Positions 10,440-19,519 of a stretch of 64,000 bases of DNA are shown here, one piece after another; within the stretch, counting starts at the first letter, position 1, and each line of letters starts with the position of its first letter. The notes under the pieces were generated by a model. It was not told the origin of the DNA. It searched no databases and saw only the letters and a program-made list of their open reading frames with translations. This DNA comes from Rhizobium album (GTDB lineage Bacteria > Pseudomonadota > Alphaproteobacteria > Rhizobiales > Rhizobiaceae): the NCBI RefSeq assembly GCF_003122325.1, contig NZ_QFBC01000018.1, positions 93,502-157,501 of the forward strand. Reading direction: 5' to 3'. A program made the position numbers and the translations under genes.

Positions 10440-11075
10440 ATGAGCGGTACACTTGTCCTCGTTCGCCACGGCCAGAGCGACTGGAACCTGAAGAACCTGT
10501 TCACCGGCTGGAAGAACCCGGATCTCACTGCACTCGGCATCGAGGAAGCGACGACGGGCGGTCAGGCCCTTGCCGATTACGGCATTAAATTCGATATCGC
10601 CTTCACCTCGGCGCTGAAGCGGGCGCAGGACACCTGCAAGATCATCCTGGACAAGGTCGGCCAGCCGGATCTCGAAACGATCCGCGACGAGGCGCTCAAC
10701 GAGCGTGACTACGGCGACCTTTCCGGCCTCAACAAGGACGATGCCCGCGCCAAGTGGGGCGAGGAGCAGGTGCATATCTGGCGCCGGTCCTACGACATCC
10801 CGCCGCCGGGCGGCGAAAGCCTGCGCGATACCGGCGCCCGCGTCTGGCCCTATTATCTCACCGACATCCTGCCGCGCGTGCTCTCCGGCCAGAAGGTCCT
10901 GGTCGCCGCCCACGGCAATTCGCTGCGCTCGCTGGTCATGGTGCTCGACCGCCTGACCAAGGAAGAGATCCTCAAGCTCAACCTCGCGACCGGCGTGCCG
11001 ATGGTCTACAAGCTGAACGCGGATTCGACCGTCGCCTCGAAGGATGTGCTCGGCGACATGTCGGCCGCCCACTGA
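10440..11075 (+). CDS. gpmA: 2,3-bisphosphoglycerate-dependent phosphoglycerate mutase
   Basis: 211 residues; interconverts 3- and 2-phosphoglycerate in glycolysis. The phosphohistidine motif [12 protein letters not shown] has H10 as the phosphorylated residue. [13 protein letters not shown], the Glu in [10 protein letters not shown] and the second catalytic His in [11 protein letters not shown] are all present. A clear ribosome site AGGAGGAA lies just upstream of the ATG. An intrinsic terminator follows the gene at 11104-11126. Confidence 0.96.
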   Translation: MSGTLVLVRHGQSDWNLKNLFTGWKNPDLTALGIEEATTGGQALADYGIKFDIAFTSALKRAQDTCKIILDKVGQPDLETIRDEALNERDYGDLSGLNKDDARAKWGEEQVHIWRRSYDIPPPGGESLRDTGARVWPYYLTDILPRVLSGQKVLVAAHGNSLRSLVMVLDRLTKEEILKLNLATGVPMVYKLNADSTVASKDVLGDMSAAH

Positions 11076-11103
11076 GGCTGTCCGTGATTTCTCAGTATTG
11101 TTC

Positions 11104-11126
11104 GAGGCGGCCCCTGCGGCCGCCTC
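11104..11126 (+). terminator. Intrinsic terminator after gpmA
   Basis: A 9-bp GC-rich stem (GAGGCGGCC / GGCCGCCTC) with a 5-base loop is followed by TTCAGTTTT. It ends just before the stop of the convergent phnF gene and may serve both directions. Confidence 0.75.
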
Positions 11127-11127
11127 T

Positions 11128-11865
11128 TCAGTTTTCGATGGTGAAATGCACGCGGTCTGCCGGAAACCGCGTGATGGCATATTGTACCGGCACGCCGTCC
11201 AGATCGGTGTTCAGGGCCTTGGTGACCAGCACGATGGCACCCGGCGACAATTCGAGGTCGGTTATTTCGCTCGGCTCCGCATGGGTTGCGGAAATCTCCG
11301 TGCTGGTGCGGATGTAGTCGGCCAGTCCCAGTTCCGCAAACGCCTTGGTGATCGACTCGCTGCGCCGATAGGCATCGGCTATGCCGGCGAAGCGGTCGCC
11401 CGGAAACCAGCTCGTCGAGCGGGAGACGGGCACGCCATCCACCTTGCGCAGCGCTTCCAGCTTGATCACCGGCGTACCGGTCGCCAGACAGAGATGGGTT
11501 GCGATCGTTTCCGATGCCGGCTCGGTGTCGAAGGATAAGAGCAATCCCTGCAACTCGCGGCCCTGGCCGCCGATGCCGGCCGTAAAGCGTGTCCGCTTGG
11601 AAATCGGAAAATTGAGCCGCTGGCGGCGTTCGATCAGCGTGCCGCGTCCCTGCACGGCGCGAACGATACCTTCCTGCCCCAAAGCGGCCAGTGCGCTGCG
11701 TACCGTATGCCGGTTGACGCCGAACTGTTCGGCCAGCACCAGCTCCGGTGGAATCATGCCCGAATGATCGTACTCGCCGTTGTCGATAGACGTTCGAACG
11801 CGATCGGCGATCTGTCTCCAGAGCGCCACGCCGTTTTGCCGTTGAACCTGTCGTTGTCCTGCCAT
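11128..11865 (-). CDS. phnF: PhnF, GntR/HutC-family regulator of the phosphonate operon
   Basis: 245 residues. The N-terminal winged helix (residues 10-75, with EYDHSGMIPPELVLAEQFGVNRHTVRSALAAL) is GntR type. The C-terminal UTRA effector domain contains VSRSTSWFPGDRF. It is divergent from phnG across about 80 bases that hold a palindromic operator. PhnF proteins repress phn genes and may sense a phosphonate metabolite; that role is from family knowledge. The start codon overlaps the Pho-box-like repeat at 11864-11881, so PhoB binding could also affect phnF. Confidence 0.9.
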   Translation of the reverse strand: MAGQRQVQRQNGVALWRQIADRVRTSIDNGEYDHSGMIPPELVLAEQFGVNRHTVRSALAALGQEGIVRAVQGRGTLIERRQRLNFPISKRTRFTAGIGGQGRELQGLLLSFDTEPASETIATHLCLATGTPVIKLEALRKVDGVPVSRSTSWFPGDRFAGIADAYRRSESITKAFAELGLADYIRTSTEISATHAEPSEITDLELSPGAIVLVTKALNTDLDGVPVQYAITRFPADRVHFTIEN

Positions 11866-11881
11866 GTCACACGCTTGTCAC
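11864..11881 (+). promoter_or_regulatory. Candidate PhoB box ahead of phnG
   Basis: Two 7-base half-sites, ATGTCAC and TTGTCAC, are separated by 4 bases (ACGC). This is the 7-4-7 geometry of the CTGTCAT-type Pho box. It lies 68 bases upstream of the phnG ATG and would place phnG-L under phosphate-starvation control. Confidence 0.65.
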
Positions 11882-11915
11882 GTCAAAAGGCTAAAAAAAG
11901 CCAAATATGTATGGT

Positions 11916-11933
11916 TGTCTATATTAATAGACA
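11916..11933. promoter_or_regulatory. Candidate PhnF operator
   Basis: The inverted repeat TGTCTATATTAATAGACA (7-bp arms, 4-base centre) sits between the Pho-like box and phnG. Its size and symmetry fit a dimeric GntR/HutC regulator, and the divergent neighbour is phnF. Confidence 0.65.
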
Positions 11934-11948
11934 TTTGGGATCGTGACA

Positions 11949-12416
11949 ATGGATGCAGCGAAAGAAATTGAAAATGGCAGGGCGGGGCGCAAGCGCGTAG
12001 CCGGGCTTCTCGCCGCCGCCCTTATCGAGGAACTGGAAGTTGCCTACGGGCAGCTCGCATCACCGCCGGAGGTGCAGTCCGTTCGCGGTCCGGAAACCGG
12101 GTTGGTGATGGTGCGCGGCAGGATCGGCGGCGGCGGCGCACCGTTCAACCTCGGTGAAGTCACGGTCAGCCGAGCGACGGTGCGGCTGGCATCCGGCGTG
12201 ATCGGCCATGCCCACGCGCTCGGCACGGATCGCAGGAAGGCCAGGCTGGCAGCGATTTTCGACGCGCTCTGGCAGGAGGATGGCCAGAAGGAATTTGTCG
12301 AGCGCGCTTTGCTCTGGCCGATTGCCGTCCGGCTGGCCGATGAAGAGCGCCTCAAGGCTGAAGAGACCGCAGCGACCCGCGTGGATTTCTTCACGATGGT
12401 GCGGGGAGAGGATTGA
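11949..12416 (+). CDS. phnG: PhnG, C-P lyase core subunit
   Basis: About 155 residues from ATG 11949; an in-frame GTG at 11943 adds two. PhnG is a subunit of the PhnGHIJ complex that transfers methylphosphonate onto ATP, displacing adenine. The sequence shows the family pattern EVQSVRGPETGLVMVRGRIGGGGAPFNLGE, and GVIGHAHALGTDRRKARLAAIFDAL. Its stop overlaps the phnH start by one base. It is the first gene of the phnGHIJKL operon. Confidence 0.94.
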   Translation: MDAAKEIENGRAGRKRVAGLLAAALIEELEVAYGQLASPPEVQSVRGPETGLVMVRGRIGGGGAPFNLGEVTVSRATVRLASGVIGHAHALGTDRRKARLAAIFDALWQEDGQKEFVERALLWPIAVRLADEERLKAEETAATRVDFFTMVRGED

Positions 12417-13024
12417 TGAACCTTGAAGCAGAAGCTCTGACCGGCGGCTTCGCCCAGCCGGTCTTCAACGCTCAGGATATTTTCCGGATGGTCATGGATG
12501 GCATGGCCCGCCCCGGCACCCTGAAACAGGTGGCCGTCGATATCGATCCCCCTGCCCCGCTTGGCCGCGCGGCCGGTGCGCTTGCGCTGACGCTTTGCGA
12601 TCAGGATACGCCTGTCTGGCTGAGCGCCGGCATCGCCAGATCGGCGGTGCCCGGATGGCTTGCCTTCCACACCGGTGCGCCGCAGACGCGGGAAAAGGCC
12701 GAGGCACGGTTTGCCTTCGGAGAGGTCGGGCTGGCTTTGTCGTCGTTTGGCTTGTTTGCCACCGGCAGCCAGGAATATCCCGACCGCTCCGCGACGCTGG
12801 TGCTCGAAATCTCCAATCTGGAGACCGGTTCGCCCCTGACGCTTACCGGTCCCGGCATCGCCGGATCGACGGTCGTCCGGCCGCAGGGCCTGCCGGAAAG
12901 TTTCCTGCGTCTCTGGGCGGAAAACCGCACCCTTTTCCCGCGCGGCATCGATGTCGTGCTGGCGGCCGGCAGCGATTTCCTCTGCCTGCCACGGACCACG
13001 AAAATCACCGTCAAGGAGAATTGA
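12416..13024 (+). CDS. phnH: PhnH, C-P lyase core subunit
   Basis: 202 residues from ATG 12416, overlapping the phnG stop. PhnH is the homodimeric PLP-transferase-like scaffold subunit of the C-P lyase core. Recognisable segments are GGFAQPVFNAQDIFRMVMDG and MARPG near the N-terminus and FPRGIDVVLAAG near the C-terminus. The phnI start follows after 2 bases. Confidence 0.94.
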   Translation: MNLEAEALTGGFAQPVFNAQDIFRMVMDGMARPGTLKQVAVDIDPPAPLGRAAGALALTLCDQDTPVWLSAGIARSAVPGWLAFHTGAPQTREKAEARFAFGEVGLALSSFGLFATGSQEYPDRSATLVLEISNLETGSPLTLTGPGIAGSTVVRPQGLPESFLRLWAENRTLFPRGIDVVLAAGSDFLCLPRTTKITVKEN

Positions 13025-13026
13025 GC

Positions 13027-14142
13027 ATGTATGTTGCCGTCAAGGGCGGGGAAGCCGCCATTGCCAACGCGCACCGGCTTCTGGCCGACCGGCGCCGCGG
13101 CGATCGGTCGCTGCCTGCAATCACCATCGATCAGATCGTCGCGCAGCTGGCATTGGCCGTCGACCGGGTGATGGCCGAGGCTTCGCTCTACGACCGCGAA
13201 CTGGCGGCGCTCGCCATCGCGCAGGCCCGCGGCGACATGATCGAGGCGATCTTCATCCTTCGGGCCTACCGCACCACGCTGCCGCGCCTCGGCACCTCGG
13301 AACCGCTCGACACGGCGGCGATGCAGATCGAGCGGCGTATCTCGGCGACCTACAAGGACCTGCCGGGCGGCCAGCTGCTAGGGCCGACCTTCGACTACAC
13401 CCACCGCCTGCTGGATCCGGCTTTGCTGGCCGATGCGCCGGTGGATGAGCCGCTGCGCCGGGCCGCCGATACCGGACCGGTGACGCGCGTTTCCGAAATC
13501 CTGCGGGAAGAAGGCCTGATCGAGCCGGACGGCGAACTGCCGCCGGATCACGTCACCGCCGACCTGACCCGCGAACCGCTCGATTTCCCGATGACCCGCG
13601 ACCTGCGGCTGCAGGCGCTGGCCCGCGGCGACGAGGGGTTCCTGCTGGCGCTCGGCTATTCGACGCAACGCGGTTACGGCCGCACCCATCCCTTCGCCGG
13701 CGAAATCCGCATCGGCGAGGTCGAGGTCGAGCTCGATGTGCCGGAGCTTGGTTTTGCCGTCTCGCTCGGCCGCATCCAGGTCACCGAATGCCAGATGGTC
13801 AACCAGTTCCATGGTTCCGCCAAGGCGCCGCCGCAGTTCACCCGCGGCTACGGCTTGGTCTTCGGCCAGAGCGAACGCAAGGCGATGGCCGTGGCGCTGG
13901 TCGACCGCGCGCTGCGCGCCGAGGAGCTGGGCGAAGATATCGTCGCGCCTGCCCAGGACGAGGAATTTGTGATTTCGCACTCCGACAACGTCCAGGCGAC
14001 CGGCTTCGTCGAGCACCTCAAGCTGCCGCATTATGTCGACTTCCAGGCCGAGCTGGATCTGGTGCGGCGCATGCGGCGCGAATTCGAGGAAGCGCGAAGA
14101 GCGAGCATCAACCCCGAAGCGCCGCGCGAAGCTGCCGAATGA
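13027..14142 (+). CDS. phnI: PhnI, C-P lyase nucleosidase subunit
   Basis: 371 residues from ATG 13027 (MYVAVKGGEAAIANAHRLL); the open frame continues upstream into phnH but that part is a shadow. PhnI with PhnG, H and L makes 5-phosphoribosyl-1-phosphonate precursors by attacking the nucleoside. ALGYSTQRGYGRTHPFAGE and VTECQMVNQF are strongly conserved PhnI segments. A perfect 16-bp hairpin begins one base after the stop. Confidence 0.95.
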   Translation: MYVAVKGGEAAIANAHRLLADRRRGDRSLPAITIDQIVAQLALAVDRVMAEASLYDRELAALAIAQARGDMIEAIFILRAYRTTLPRLGTSEPLDTAAMQIERRISATYKDLPGGQLLGPTFDYTHRLLDPALLADAPVDEPLRRAADTGPVTRVSEILREEGLIEPDGELPPDHVTADLTREPLDFPMTRDLRLQALARGDEGFLLALGYSTQRGYGRTHPFAGEIRIGEVEVELDVPELGFAVSLGRIQVTECQMVNQFHGSAKAPPQFTRGYGLVFGQSERKAMAVALVDRALRAEELGEDIVAPAQDEEFVISHSDNVQATGFVEHLKLPHYVDFQAELDLVRRMRREFEEARRASINPEAPREAAE

Positions 14143-14143
14143 C

Positions 14144-14180
14144 GGATGTCCGGACCGGCGCCGCGCCGGTCCGGACATCC
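14144..14180 (+). other. Intercistronic 16-bp perfect hairpin between phnI and phnJ
   Basis: Arms GGATGTCCGGACCGGC and GCCGGTCCGGACATCC surround the 5-base loop GCCGC. No U-run follows, so it is not a standard terminator. The position, one base after phnI and about 40 bases before phnJ, suggests an RNA-processing, stability or partial-attenuation element inside the operon. Confidence 0.85.
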
Positions 14181-14218
14181 CTTTCCGATATTCCGTTCCT
14201 CACCAAGGACAGTGTTTC

Positions 14219-15115
14219 ATGATCCCGGACGTTTCGCAGGATAACGGTCTCGCCACCTATAACTTTGCCTATCTCGACGAGCAGACGAAACGGATGATCC
14301 GCCGTGCCATCCTCAAGGCGATCGCCATTCCCGGCTATCAGGTGCCTTTCGCCTCGCGGGAAATGCCGATGCCTTATGGCTGGGGCACCGGCGGCGTACA
14401 GGTGACGGCCGCCATCCTCGGCCCCGACGATGTGCTCAAGGTCATCGACCAGGGCGCCGACGACACCACCAACGCCGTTTCCATCCGCGCCTTCTTCCAG
14501 AAGGTCGCCAATGTCGCCGTTACCACACGGACGGTGGACGCAACGATCATCCAGACCCGCCACCGCATTCCCGAAGAAAAACTGTCGGCGGGCCAGGTGC
14601 TCGTCTACCAGGTGCCGATCCCCGAACCCTTGCGGTTCCTCGAGCCACGCGAGACGGAAACCCGCAAGATGCATGCGCTGGAAGAATATGGCCTGATGCA
14701 TGTGAAGCTTTACGAGGACATCGCCCGCAACGGCCACATCGCCACCACCTATGCCTATCCGGTGAAGGTGCACCGCCGTTATGTGATGGACCCCTCGCCG
14801 ACGCCGAAATTCGACAATCCGAAGATGCACATGTCGCCGGCCTTGCAGCTCTTCGGCGCCGGCCGCGAGAAACGCATCTATGCGGTGCCGCCCTTTACGG
14901 ATGTCGTCAGCCTCGATTTCGAGGACCATCCCTTCGCCATCCAGCATTTCGACAAGCCGTGCGCGCTTTGCGGCGCCGACCATGTCTATCTCGACGAGGT
15001 GATCCTCGACGACAAGGGCGGCCGCATGTTCGTCTGTTCGGATACCGATTATTGCGAGGATCGCCGTGCCCACGGGCATGCCGGCGAGATGCTTGCCAAG
15101 GAAGCTGCAGAATGA
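14219..15115 (+). CDS. phnJ: PhnJ, radical-SAM C-P lyase catalytic subunit
   Basis: 298 residues from ATG 14219 (MIPDVSQDNG). PhnJ cleaves the carbon-phosphorus bond using an iron-sulfur cluster. Cysteines C248, C251, C273 and C279 show the same spacing (3, 22, 6) as the four functional cysteines of E. coli PhnJ (241, 244, 266, 272). YGWGTGGVQVTAAI and TIIQTRHRIPEE are conserved segments. It is separated from phnI by 76 bases carrying the hairpin, unlike the tightly packed remaining genes. The phnK ATG overlaps its stop. Confidence 0.96.
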   Translation: MIPDVSQDNGLATYNFAYLDEQTKRMIRRAILKAIAIPGYQVPFASREMPMPYGWGTGGVQVTAAILGPDDVLKVIDQGADDTTNAVSIRAFFQKVANVAVTTRTVDATIIQTRHRIPEEKLSAGQVLVYQVPIPEPLRFLEPRETETRKMHALEEYGLMHVKLYEDIARNGHIATTYAYPVKVHRRYVMDPSPTPKFDNPKMHMSPALQLFGAGREKRIYAVPPFTDVVSLDFEDHPFAIQHFDKPCALCGADHVYLDEVILDDKGGRMFVCSDTDYCEDRRAHGHAGEMLAKEAAE

Positions 15116-15888
15116 CCGACGCCCCGCTCCTGCGTGTTCACAACGTTTCGAAGTTCTACGGCAGCCGCATCGGATGCCGCGACGTGTCCTTCGATCTCTG
15201 GCCGGGCGAGGTCCTGGCCGTCGTCGGCGAGTCCGGTTCCGGCAAGAGCACGCTGCTCAACTGCCTGTCCACCCGGCTGCTGCCGACCACCGGCAGCATC
15301 GAATACCATATGCGCGACGGCAAATATCGCGACCTCTACCGCATGAGCGAGGCCGAACGCCGCTTCCTCATGCGCACCGACTGGGGTTTCGTGCACCAGA
15401 ACCCGGCCGATGGCCTGCGCATGACCGTATCTGCCGGCGCAAACGTCGGCGAGCGGCTGATGGCGGTCGGCGGCCGGCATTACGGCAATATCCGCTCGAC
15501 GGCCACCGACTGGCTCGGCCGGGTCGAAATCGGCGCCGACCGTATCGACGACCAGCCGCGCGCCTTTTCCGGCGGCATGCGGCAGCGGCTGCAGATCGCC
15601 CGCAACCTGGTCACCGGCCCGCGCCTTGTCTTCATGGACGAGCCGACCGGCGGCCTCGACGTATCCGTTCAGGCCCGCCTGCTCGACCTGGTGCGCAACC
15701 TCGTCAACGACCTCGGCCTTTCGGCGATCATCGTCACCCACGATCTCGCCGTGGCGCGCCTCCTGTCGCATCGCATGATGGTGATGAAGGACGGGCTGGT
15801 GATCGAACAGGGCCTGACCGACCGGGTGCTGGACGATCCGCGCCAGCCCTATACCCAGCTTCTCGTCTCCTCCATCCTGCAAGTCTGA
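15112..15888 (+). CDS. phnK: PhnK, C-P lyase ABC-type ATPase
   Basis: 258 residues from ATG 15112, overlapping the phnJ stop (ATGA). An ABC ATPase that binds the PhnJ face of the core complex and is not a transporter. It has Walker [10 protein letters not shown], signature FSGGMRQRLQIARN, Walker B LVFMDEPTGGLD and the H-loop VTHDLAVARL. Its insertion DGKYRDLYRMSEAERRFLM is typical of PhnK rather than of phosphonate importers. Confidence 0.94.
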   Translation: MTDAPLLRVHNVSKFYGSRIGCRDVSFDLWPGEVLAVVGESGSGKSTLLNCLSTRLLPTTGSIEYHMRDGKYRDLYRMSEAERRFLMRTDWGFVHQNPADGLRMTVSAGANVGERLMAVGGRHYGNIRSTATDWLGRVEIGADRIDDQPRAFSGGMRQRLQIARNLVTGPRLVFMDEPTGGLDVSVQARLLDLVRNLVNDLGLSAIIVTHDLAVARLLSHRMMVMKDGLVIEQGLTDRVLDDPRQPYTQLLVSSILQV

Positions 15889-15906
15889 GGCAACAAGGAA
15901 ATCATC

Positions 15907-16614
15907 ATGGCAACGCCGCTTGTCGTTTCGGAAGTCTTCAAGAGTTTCACCATGCACCTGCGCGACGGGCTGACCCTGCCCGTCGTCGCCAATGCCTCCT
16001 TCTCGGTCGCCAGCGGCGAATGCGTCGTGCTCGGTGGGCCATCGGGCGTGGGCAAAAGCTCGATCCTGAAAATGCTCTACGGCAATTACAGCGTCGATGC
16101 CGGGCAGATCCTCATCAAGCACAAGGACAAGGTCGTGGACGCCGCCTCGGCCGATCCCCGCATGGTGCTGGATATCCGGCGGCACACGCTGGGTTACGTC
16201 AGCCAGTTCCTGCGCACCGTGCCGCGTGTGGCGGCACTCGACGTCGTTGCCGAACCGCTGGTCTCGCGCGGCGAGGATTCCATCGAAGCCCGCCGCAAGG
16301 CCGGCCAGCTGCTGGAAGCCCTCAACCTGCCGAAGCCGCTCTGGCAATTGCCGCCGGCGACGTTTTCCGGCGGCGAGCAGCAGCGCGTCAACATCGCCCG
16401 CGGTTTCATCACCGATCATGCCGTCCTGCTGCTGGACGAACCCACGGCCTCGCTCGACGCGATGAACCGTGCCGTCGTCATCGAAATGATCCGGGAGAAG
16501 AAGAAGGCGGGCGTCGCTCTACTCGGCATCTTCCACGACGAGGAGGTGCGTGATGCGGTTGCCGACCGGATTATCGACGTCTCGCATTTTTCACCACGTC
16601 GGGCTGCCGCCTGA
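15907..16614 (+). CDS. phnL: PhnL, C-P lyase ABC-type ATPase
   Basis: 235 residues; second ABC ATPase of the C-P lyase machinery. Walker A GGPSGVGKSS, signature FSGGEQQRVNIARG and Walker B VLLLDEPTASLD are visible. The N-terminus VSEVFKSFTMHLRDGLTLPV fits PhnL. It is the last phn gene seen here: phnM, phnN and phnCDE do not follow, so the rest of the pathway must be encoded elsewhere. Confidence 0.93.
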   Translation: MATPLVVSEVFKSFTMHLRDGLTLPVVANASFSVASGECVVLGGPSGVGKSSILKMLYGNYSVDAGQILIKHKDKVVDAASADPRMVLDIRRHTLGYVSQFLRTVPRVAALDVVAEPLVSRGEDSIEARRKAGQLLEALNLPKPLWQLPPATFSGGEQQRVNIARGFITDHAVLLLDEPTASLDAMNRAVVIEMIREKKKAGVALLGIFHDEEVRDAVADRIIDVSHFSPRRAAA

Positions 16615-16658
16615 TTTTTTGTGGCGGAGACCGGGTCTTGATGATAACGGCCCCTCCC

Positions 16659-16681
16659 CCCTCCCCGCCTGAAGGGGAGGG
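16659..16681. repeat. Short palindrome downstream of phnL
   Basis: An 8-bp stem (CCCTCCCC / GGGGAGGG) with a 7-base loop resembles the small GC-rich intergenic palindromes of rhizobia and may also act as a transcription end for the phn operon. The remaining bases between phnL and the next gene (16615-16881) show no convincing gene. Confidence 0.55.
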
Positions 16682-16881
16682 TGATTGACCCTTGCTGGCC
16701 CGCGTGGCCGAAGCAGGCTGTTGCGCTCCGCAGCCATGCCGCGTTATGAAATGTTTGCCCGGCGCTGAGGGAAGGAATTCCCATTCCTGTTCGAAGCGAT
16801 TGGCAAGGCACAGAATGCCGAAGTTTATTTGGCACTTGCGGCGCTCCATCGGGCGCCCGATCTTGTGGAGCGAGATTTTTC

Positions 16882-18489
16882 ATGGACCACGCCGTTTCCC
16901 GCCGCTTTGTTCTCCAATCCACGGCGCTGTTGCTCGCCTCGACGGCGCTGTCGTCGAAAGCCCTGGCGCAGGATGCGCCGGCCGGCGGGCGCCTGGTGGT
17001 TGCCGCCGATTCCGAGCCGAAGAGCCTCAATCCGGCCATCGTCGCATCCAACGGTGTCTTCTTCATCGCCAGCAAGGTGATCGAACCGCTGGCCGAAGCC
17101 TCCTTCGATGGCGAGAACGGCCTTGCGCCGCGGCTTGCTACCCATTGGGAAGGCTCCGAGGACGGTCTTTCCGTCACCTTCAAGCTCAGGGAAGGCGTGA
17201 AATGGCATGATGGCAAGCCTTTCACCTCCGCCGACGTCGCCTTCTCGGCACTGCAAATCTGGAAGCCGTTGCAGAATCTCGGCCGGATCGTCTTCGCCAA
17301 TCTCGAAACGGTGGAAACGCCCGACGATCACACCGCCATCTTCCGTTTTTCCAAGCCGACGCCGCTGCAGCTGGTCCGCAACGCTTTGCCGGCCGTCACC
17401 AGCGTCGTCGCCAAGCATATCTTCGACGGCACCGATATCGCCAAGAATCCGGCCAACAACCAGCTCGTCGGTACCGGCCCGTTCAAGCTCGCGGAATACA
17501 AGCCCGGCGAATATTACCGGCTGGAGCGCAATCCCGATTATTGGGGCGAAGGCCAGCCGAAGCTTAACGAGGTGATCTACCGCGTGCTGCCGGACCGCGC
17601 CGCCGCCGGATCGGCGCTGGAAGCGGAAGAAATTCAGCTGGCGGCTTTCTCCGCCGTGCCGCTGGCTGATCTCGACCGCATTTCCAAGGTGCCGGGCATC
17701 AAGGTGGTGACGAAGGGATATGAGGCGCTGACCTATCAGCTGGTCGTCGAGATCAACCATCGCCGCAAGGAACTTGCCGATCTGAAGGTGCGGCGGGCGA
17801 TCGCCCATGCGATCGACAAGAAATTCGTGGTCGATACCATCTTCCTCGGTTACGCCACCGCCTCGACCGGGCCGGTGCCGAAGAATGCTCCGGAATTTTA
17901 CAGCGCCGATGTGCCGGCCTATGATTTCGATGTTGAGAAGGCCAACGCCCTGCTCGACGAGGCCGGATATCCGCGCGGCGCCGATGGCACCCGTTTTGCG
18001 CTGAAACTTCTGCCCGCGCCTTATTTCAACGAGACAAGGCAGTTCGGCGATTATCTGCGCCAGGCGCTGGCCGCGGTCGGCATCGATGCGGAATTGGTGA
18101 ACAATGACGCGGCGGCGCACCAGAAGGCGGTTTATACCGACCATGCCTTCGACCTCGCCGTGGCGCCGCCGGTTTTTCGCGGCGATCCGGCGATCTCCAC
18201 CACAATTCTGGTGCAATCGGGCATTCCCGCCGGCGTCGGTTTTTCCAACCAGGGCGGTTACGCCAGCGCGGAGATCGACGGTGTCATCGCCACGGCGGCA
18301 CAGACCATCGATGCCAAGGCGAGGACGTTGCTCTATAATGACTTCCAGCGGCTCGTCGTCGAGGATCTGCCGTTGATCAATGTCGCCGAATGGGGCTTCA
18401 TCACGGTGGCGCGCGATACGGTGCTCAACGTCGCCAACAATCCGCGATGGGCGGTGTCGAATTGGGCGGATACGGCCCTGCAGGCGTGA
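16882..18489 (+). CDS. Periplasmic peptide-binding protein (family 5 SBP)
   Basis: 535 residues. The N-terminus VSRRFVLQSTALLLASTALS resembles a twin-arginine signal, with a probable cut near ALAQ (about residue 30). The family-5 hallmarks are LREGVKWHDGKPFTSADVAF, LVGTGPFKLAEYKPGEYYRL and RRAIAHAIDKKFVVDTIFLG. It captures peptides or related nickel/opine-like ligands for the four genes that follow. The five genes overlap or nearly abut, forming one operon. Confidence 0.9.
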   Translation: MDHAVSRRFVLQSTALLLASTALSSKALAQDAPAGGRLVVAADSEPKSLNPAIVASNGVFFIASKVIEPLAEASFDGENGLAPRLATHWEGSEDGLSVTFKLREGVKWHDGKPFTSADVAFSALQIWKPLQNLGRIVFANLETVETPDDHTAIFRFSKPTPLQLVRNALPAVTSVVAKHIFDGTDIAKNPANNQLVGTGPFKLAEYKPGEYYRLERNPDYWGEGQPKLNEVIYRVLPDRAAAGSALEAEEIQLAAFSAVPLADLDRISKVPGIKVVTKGYEALTYQLVVEINHRRKELADLKVRRAIAHAIDKKFVVDTIFLGYATASTGPVPKNAPEFYSADVPAYDFDVEKANALLDEAGYPRGADGTRFALKLLPAPYFNETRQFGDYLRQALAAVGIDAELVNNDAAAHQKAVYTDHAFDLAVAPPVFRGDPAISTTILVQSGIPAGVGFSNQGGYASAEIDGVIATAAQTIDAKARTLLYNDFQRLVVEDLPLINVAEWGFITVARDTVLNVANNPRWAVSNWADTALQA

Positions 18490-18529
18490 CGGGTTTTCTG
18501 CCCGTTCTTATCCGGGAGTGACATCGGAC

Positions 18530-19519
18530 ATGAAGCGGGCCATGCTCTTGCTGAGACGTCGGGCGATCAGCAGCATTCCGGTGCTGCTGATCGTCATCGT
18601 CTTCACCTTCCTGCTCTTGGAATCCGCCTCCGGCGATGCCGTCGATGCCTATCTGGTGTCGATCGGCGGCGGCGATGCCGCGCTGGTGCAGTCGCTGCGG
18701 CAGTCCTACGGCCTCGACCAGGGCATGGCGACGCGGCTGTGGCTGTATTTTTCGGCGCTTTTGCGCTTCGATCTCGGCTGGTCGGTCGCCTTCGACCGGC
18801 CTGTGCTCGGGCTGATCCTCGAACGCCTGCCCAACACGCTGCTGTTGATGGGCAGCGCCACCGCCCTCTCTTTCTGTCTCGGCTCGCTGCTCGGCATCGT
18901 CGCCGGCGCCCGGCCGGACAGTTTTCGCGATCGCTTCCTGTCGATCGGTTCCCTCCTGCTTTACGCCATACCGGGCTTCTGGCTGGGGCTGGTGCTCGTC
19001 ATCGTCTTTGCCGTCAACCTGCGCTGGCTGCCGACATCCGGCATCGAGACGATCGCCTCCGGCAAGCAGGGTCTTGCCCGCGCCATGGATATCGGCAAGC
19101 ACCTGATCCTGCCGGTGAGTGCGCTCGGATTCATCTATCTGGCGCTGTTCCTTCGGGTGATGCGTGCCGGCATGGTGGAGACGTGGCGGATGGATTTCGT
19201 GCTGTTTGCCCGTTCCAAGGGGCTTTCGCGTCTGCGCATCGTGCTGCGGCATGTGGCGCGCAATGCACTGTTGCCGCTGGTGACGGTTCTCGGCCTGCAA
19301 TCGGCGGCGATGCTGGGCGGCAGCGTGGTGATCGAAAGCGTCTTTGCCATCCCCGGTTTCGGCCGGCTGGCGCAGGAGGCCGTCAACGGCCGCGATGCGC
19401 CGCTGCTGATGGGCATCATCATCGTCAGCGCCGTCTCCGTCATTTTCGTCAATCTGGTCGTCGATATCGCCTATGCGTTTCTCGATCCGCGGGTGGGCGC
19501 TTCGGAGGCAGGGGCATGA
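18530..19519 (+). CDS. DppB/OppB-type ABC permease
   Basis: 329 residues from ATG 18530 (MKRAMLLLRRRA); the longer open frame upstream overlaps the SBP gene and is not used. Six membrane segments are expected, the first at about residues 15-35. An EAA-type loop (ARSKGLSRLRIVLRHVARNA) and the ending YAFLDPRV are typical of DppB. The stop overlaps the next start (ATGA). Confidence 0.9.
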   Translation: MKRAMLLLRRRAISSIPVLLIVIVFTFLLLESASGDAVDAYLVSIGGGDAALVQSLRQSYGLDQGMATRLWLYFSALLRFDLGWSVAFDRPVLGLILERLPNTLLLMGSATALSFCLGSLLGIVAGARPDSFRDRFLSIGSLLLYAIPGFWLGLVLVIVFAVNLRWLPTSGIETIASGKQGLARAMDIGKHLILPVSALGFIYLALFLRVMRAGMVETWRMDFVLFARSKGLSRLRIVLRHVARNALLPLVTVLGLQSAAMLGGSVVIESVFAIPGFGRLAQEAVNGRDAPLLMGIIIVSAVSVIFVNLVVDIAYAFLDPRVGASEAGA

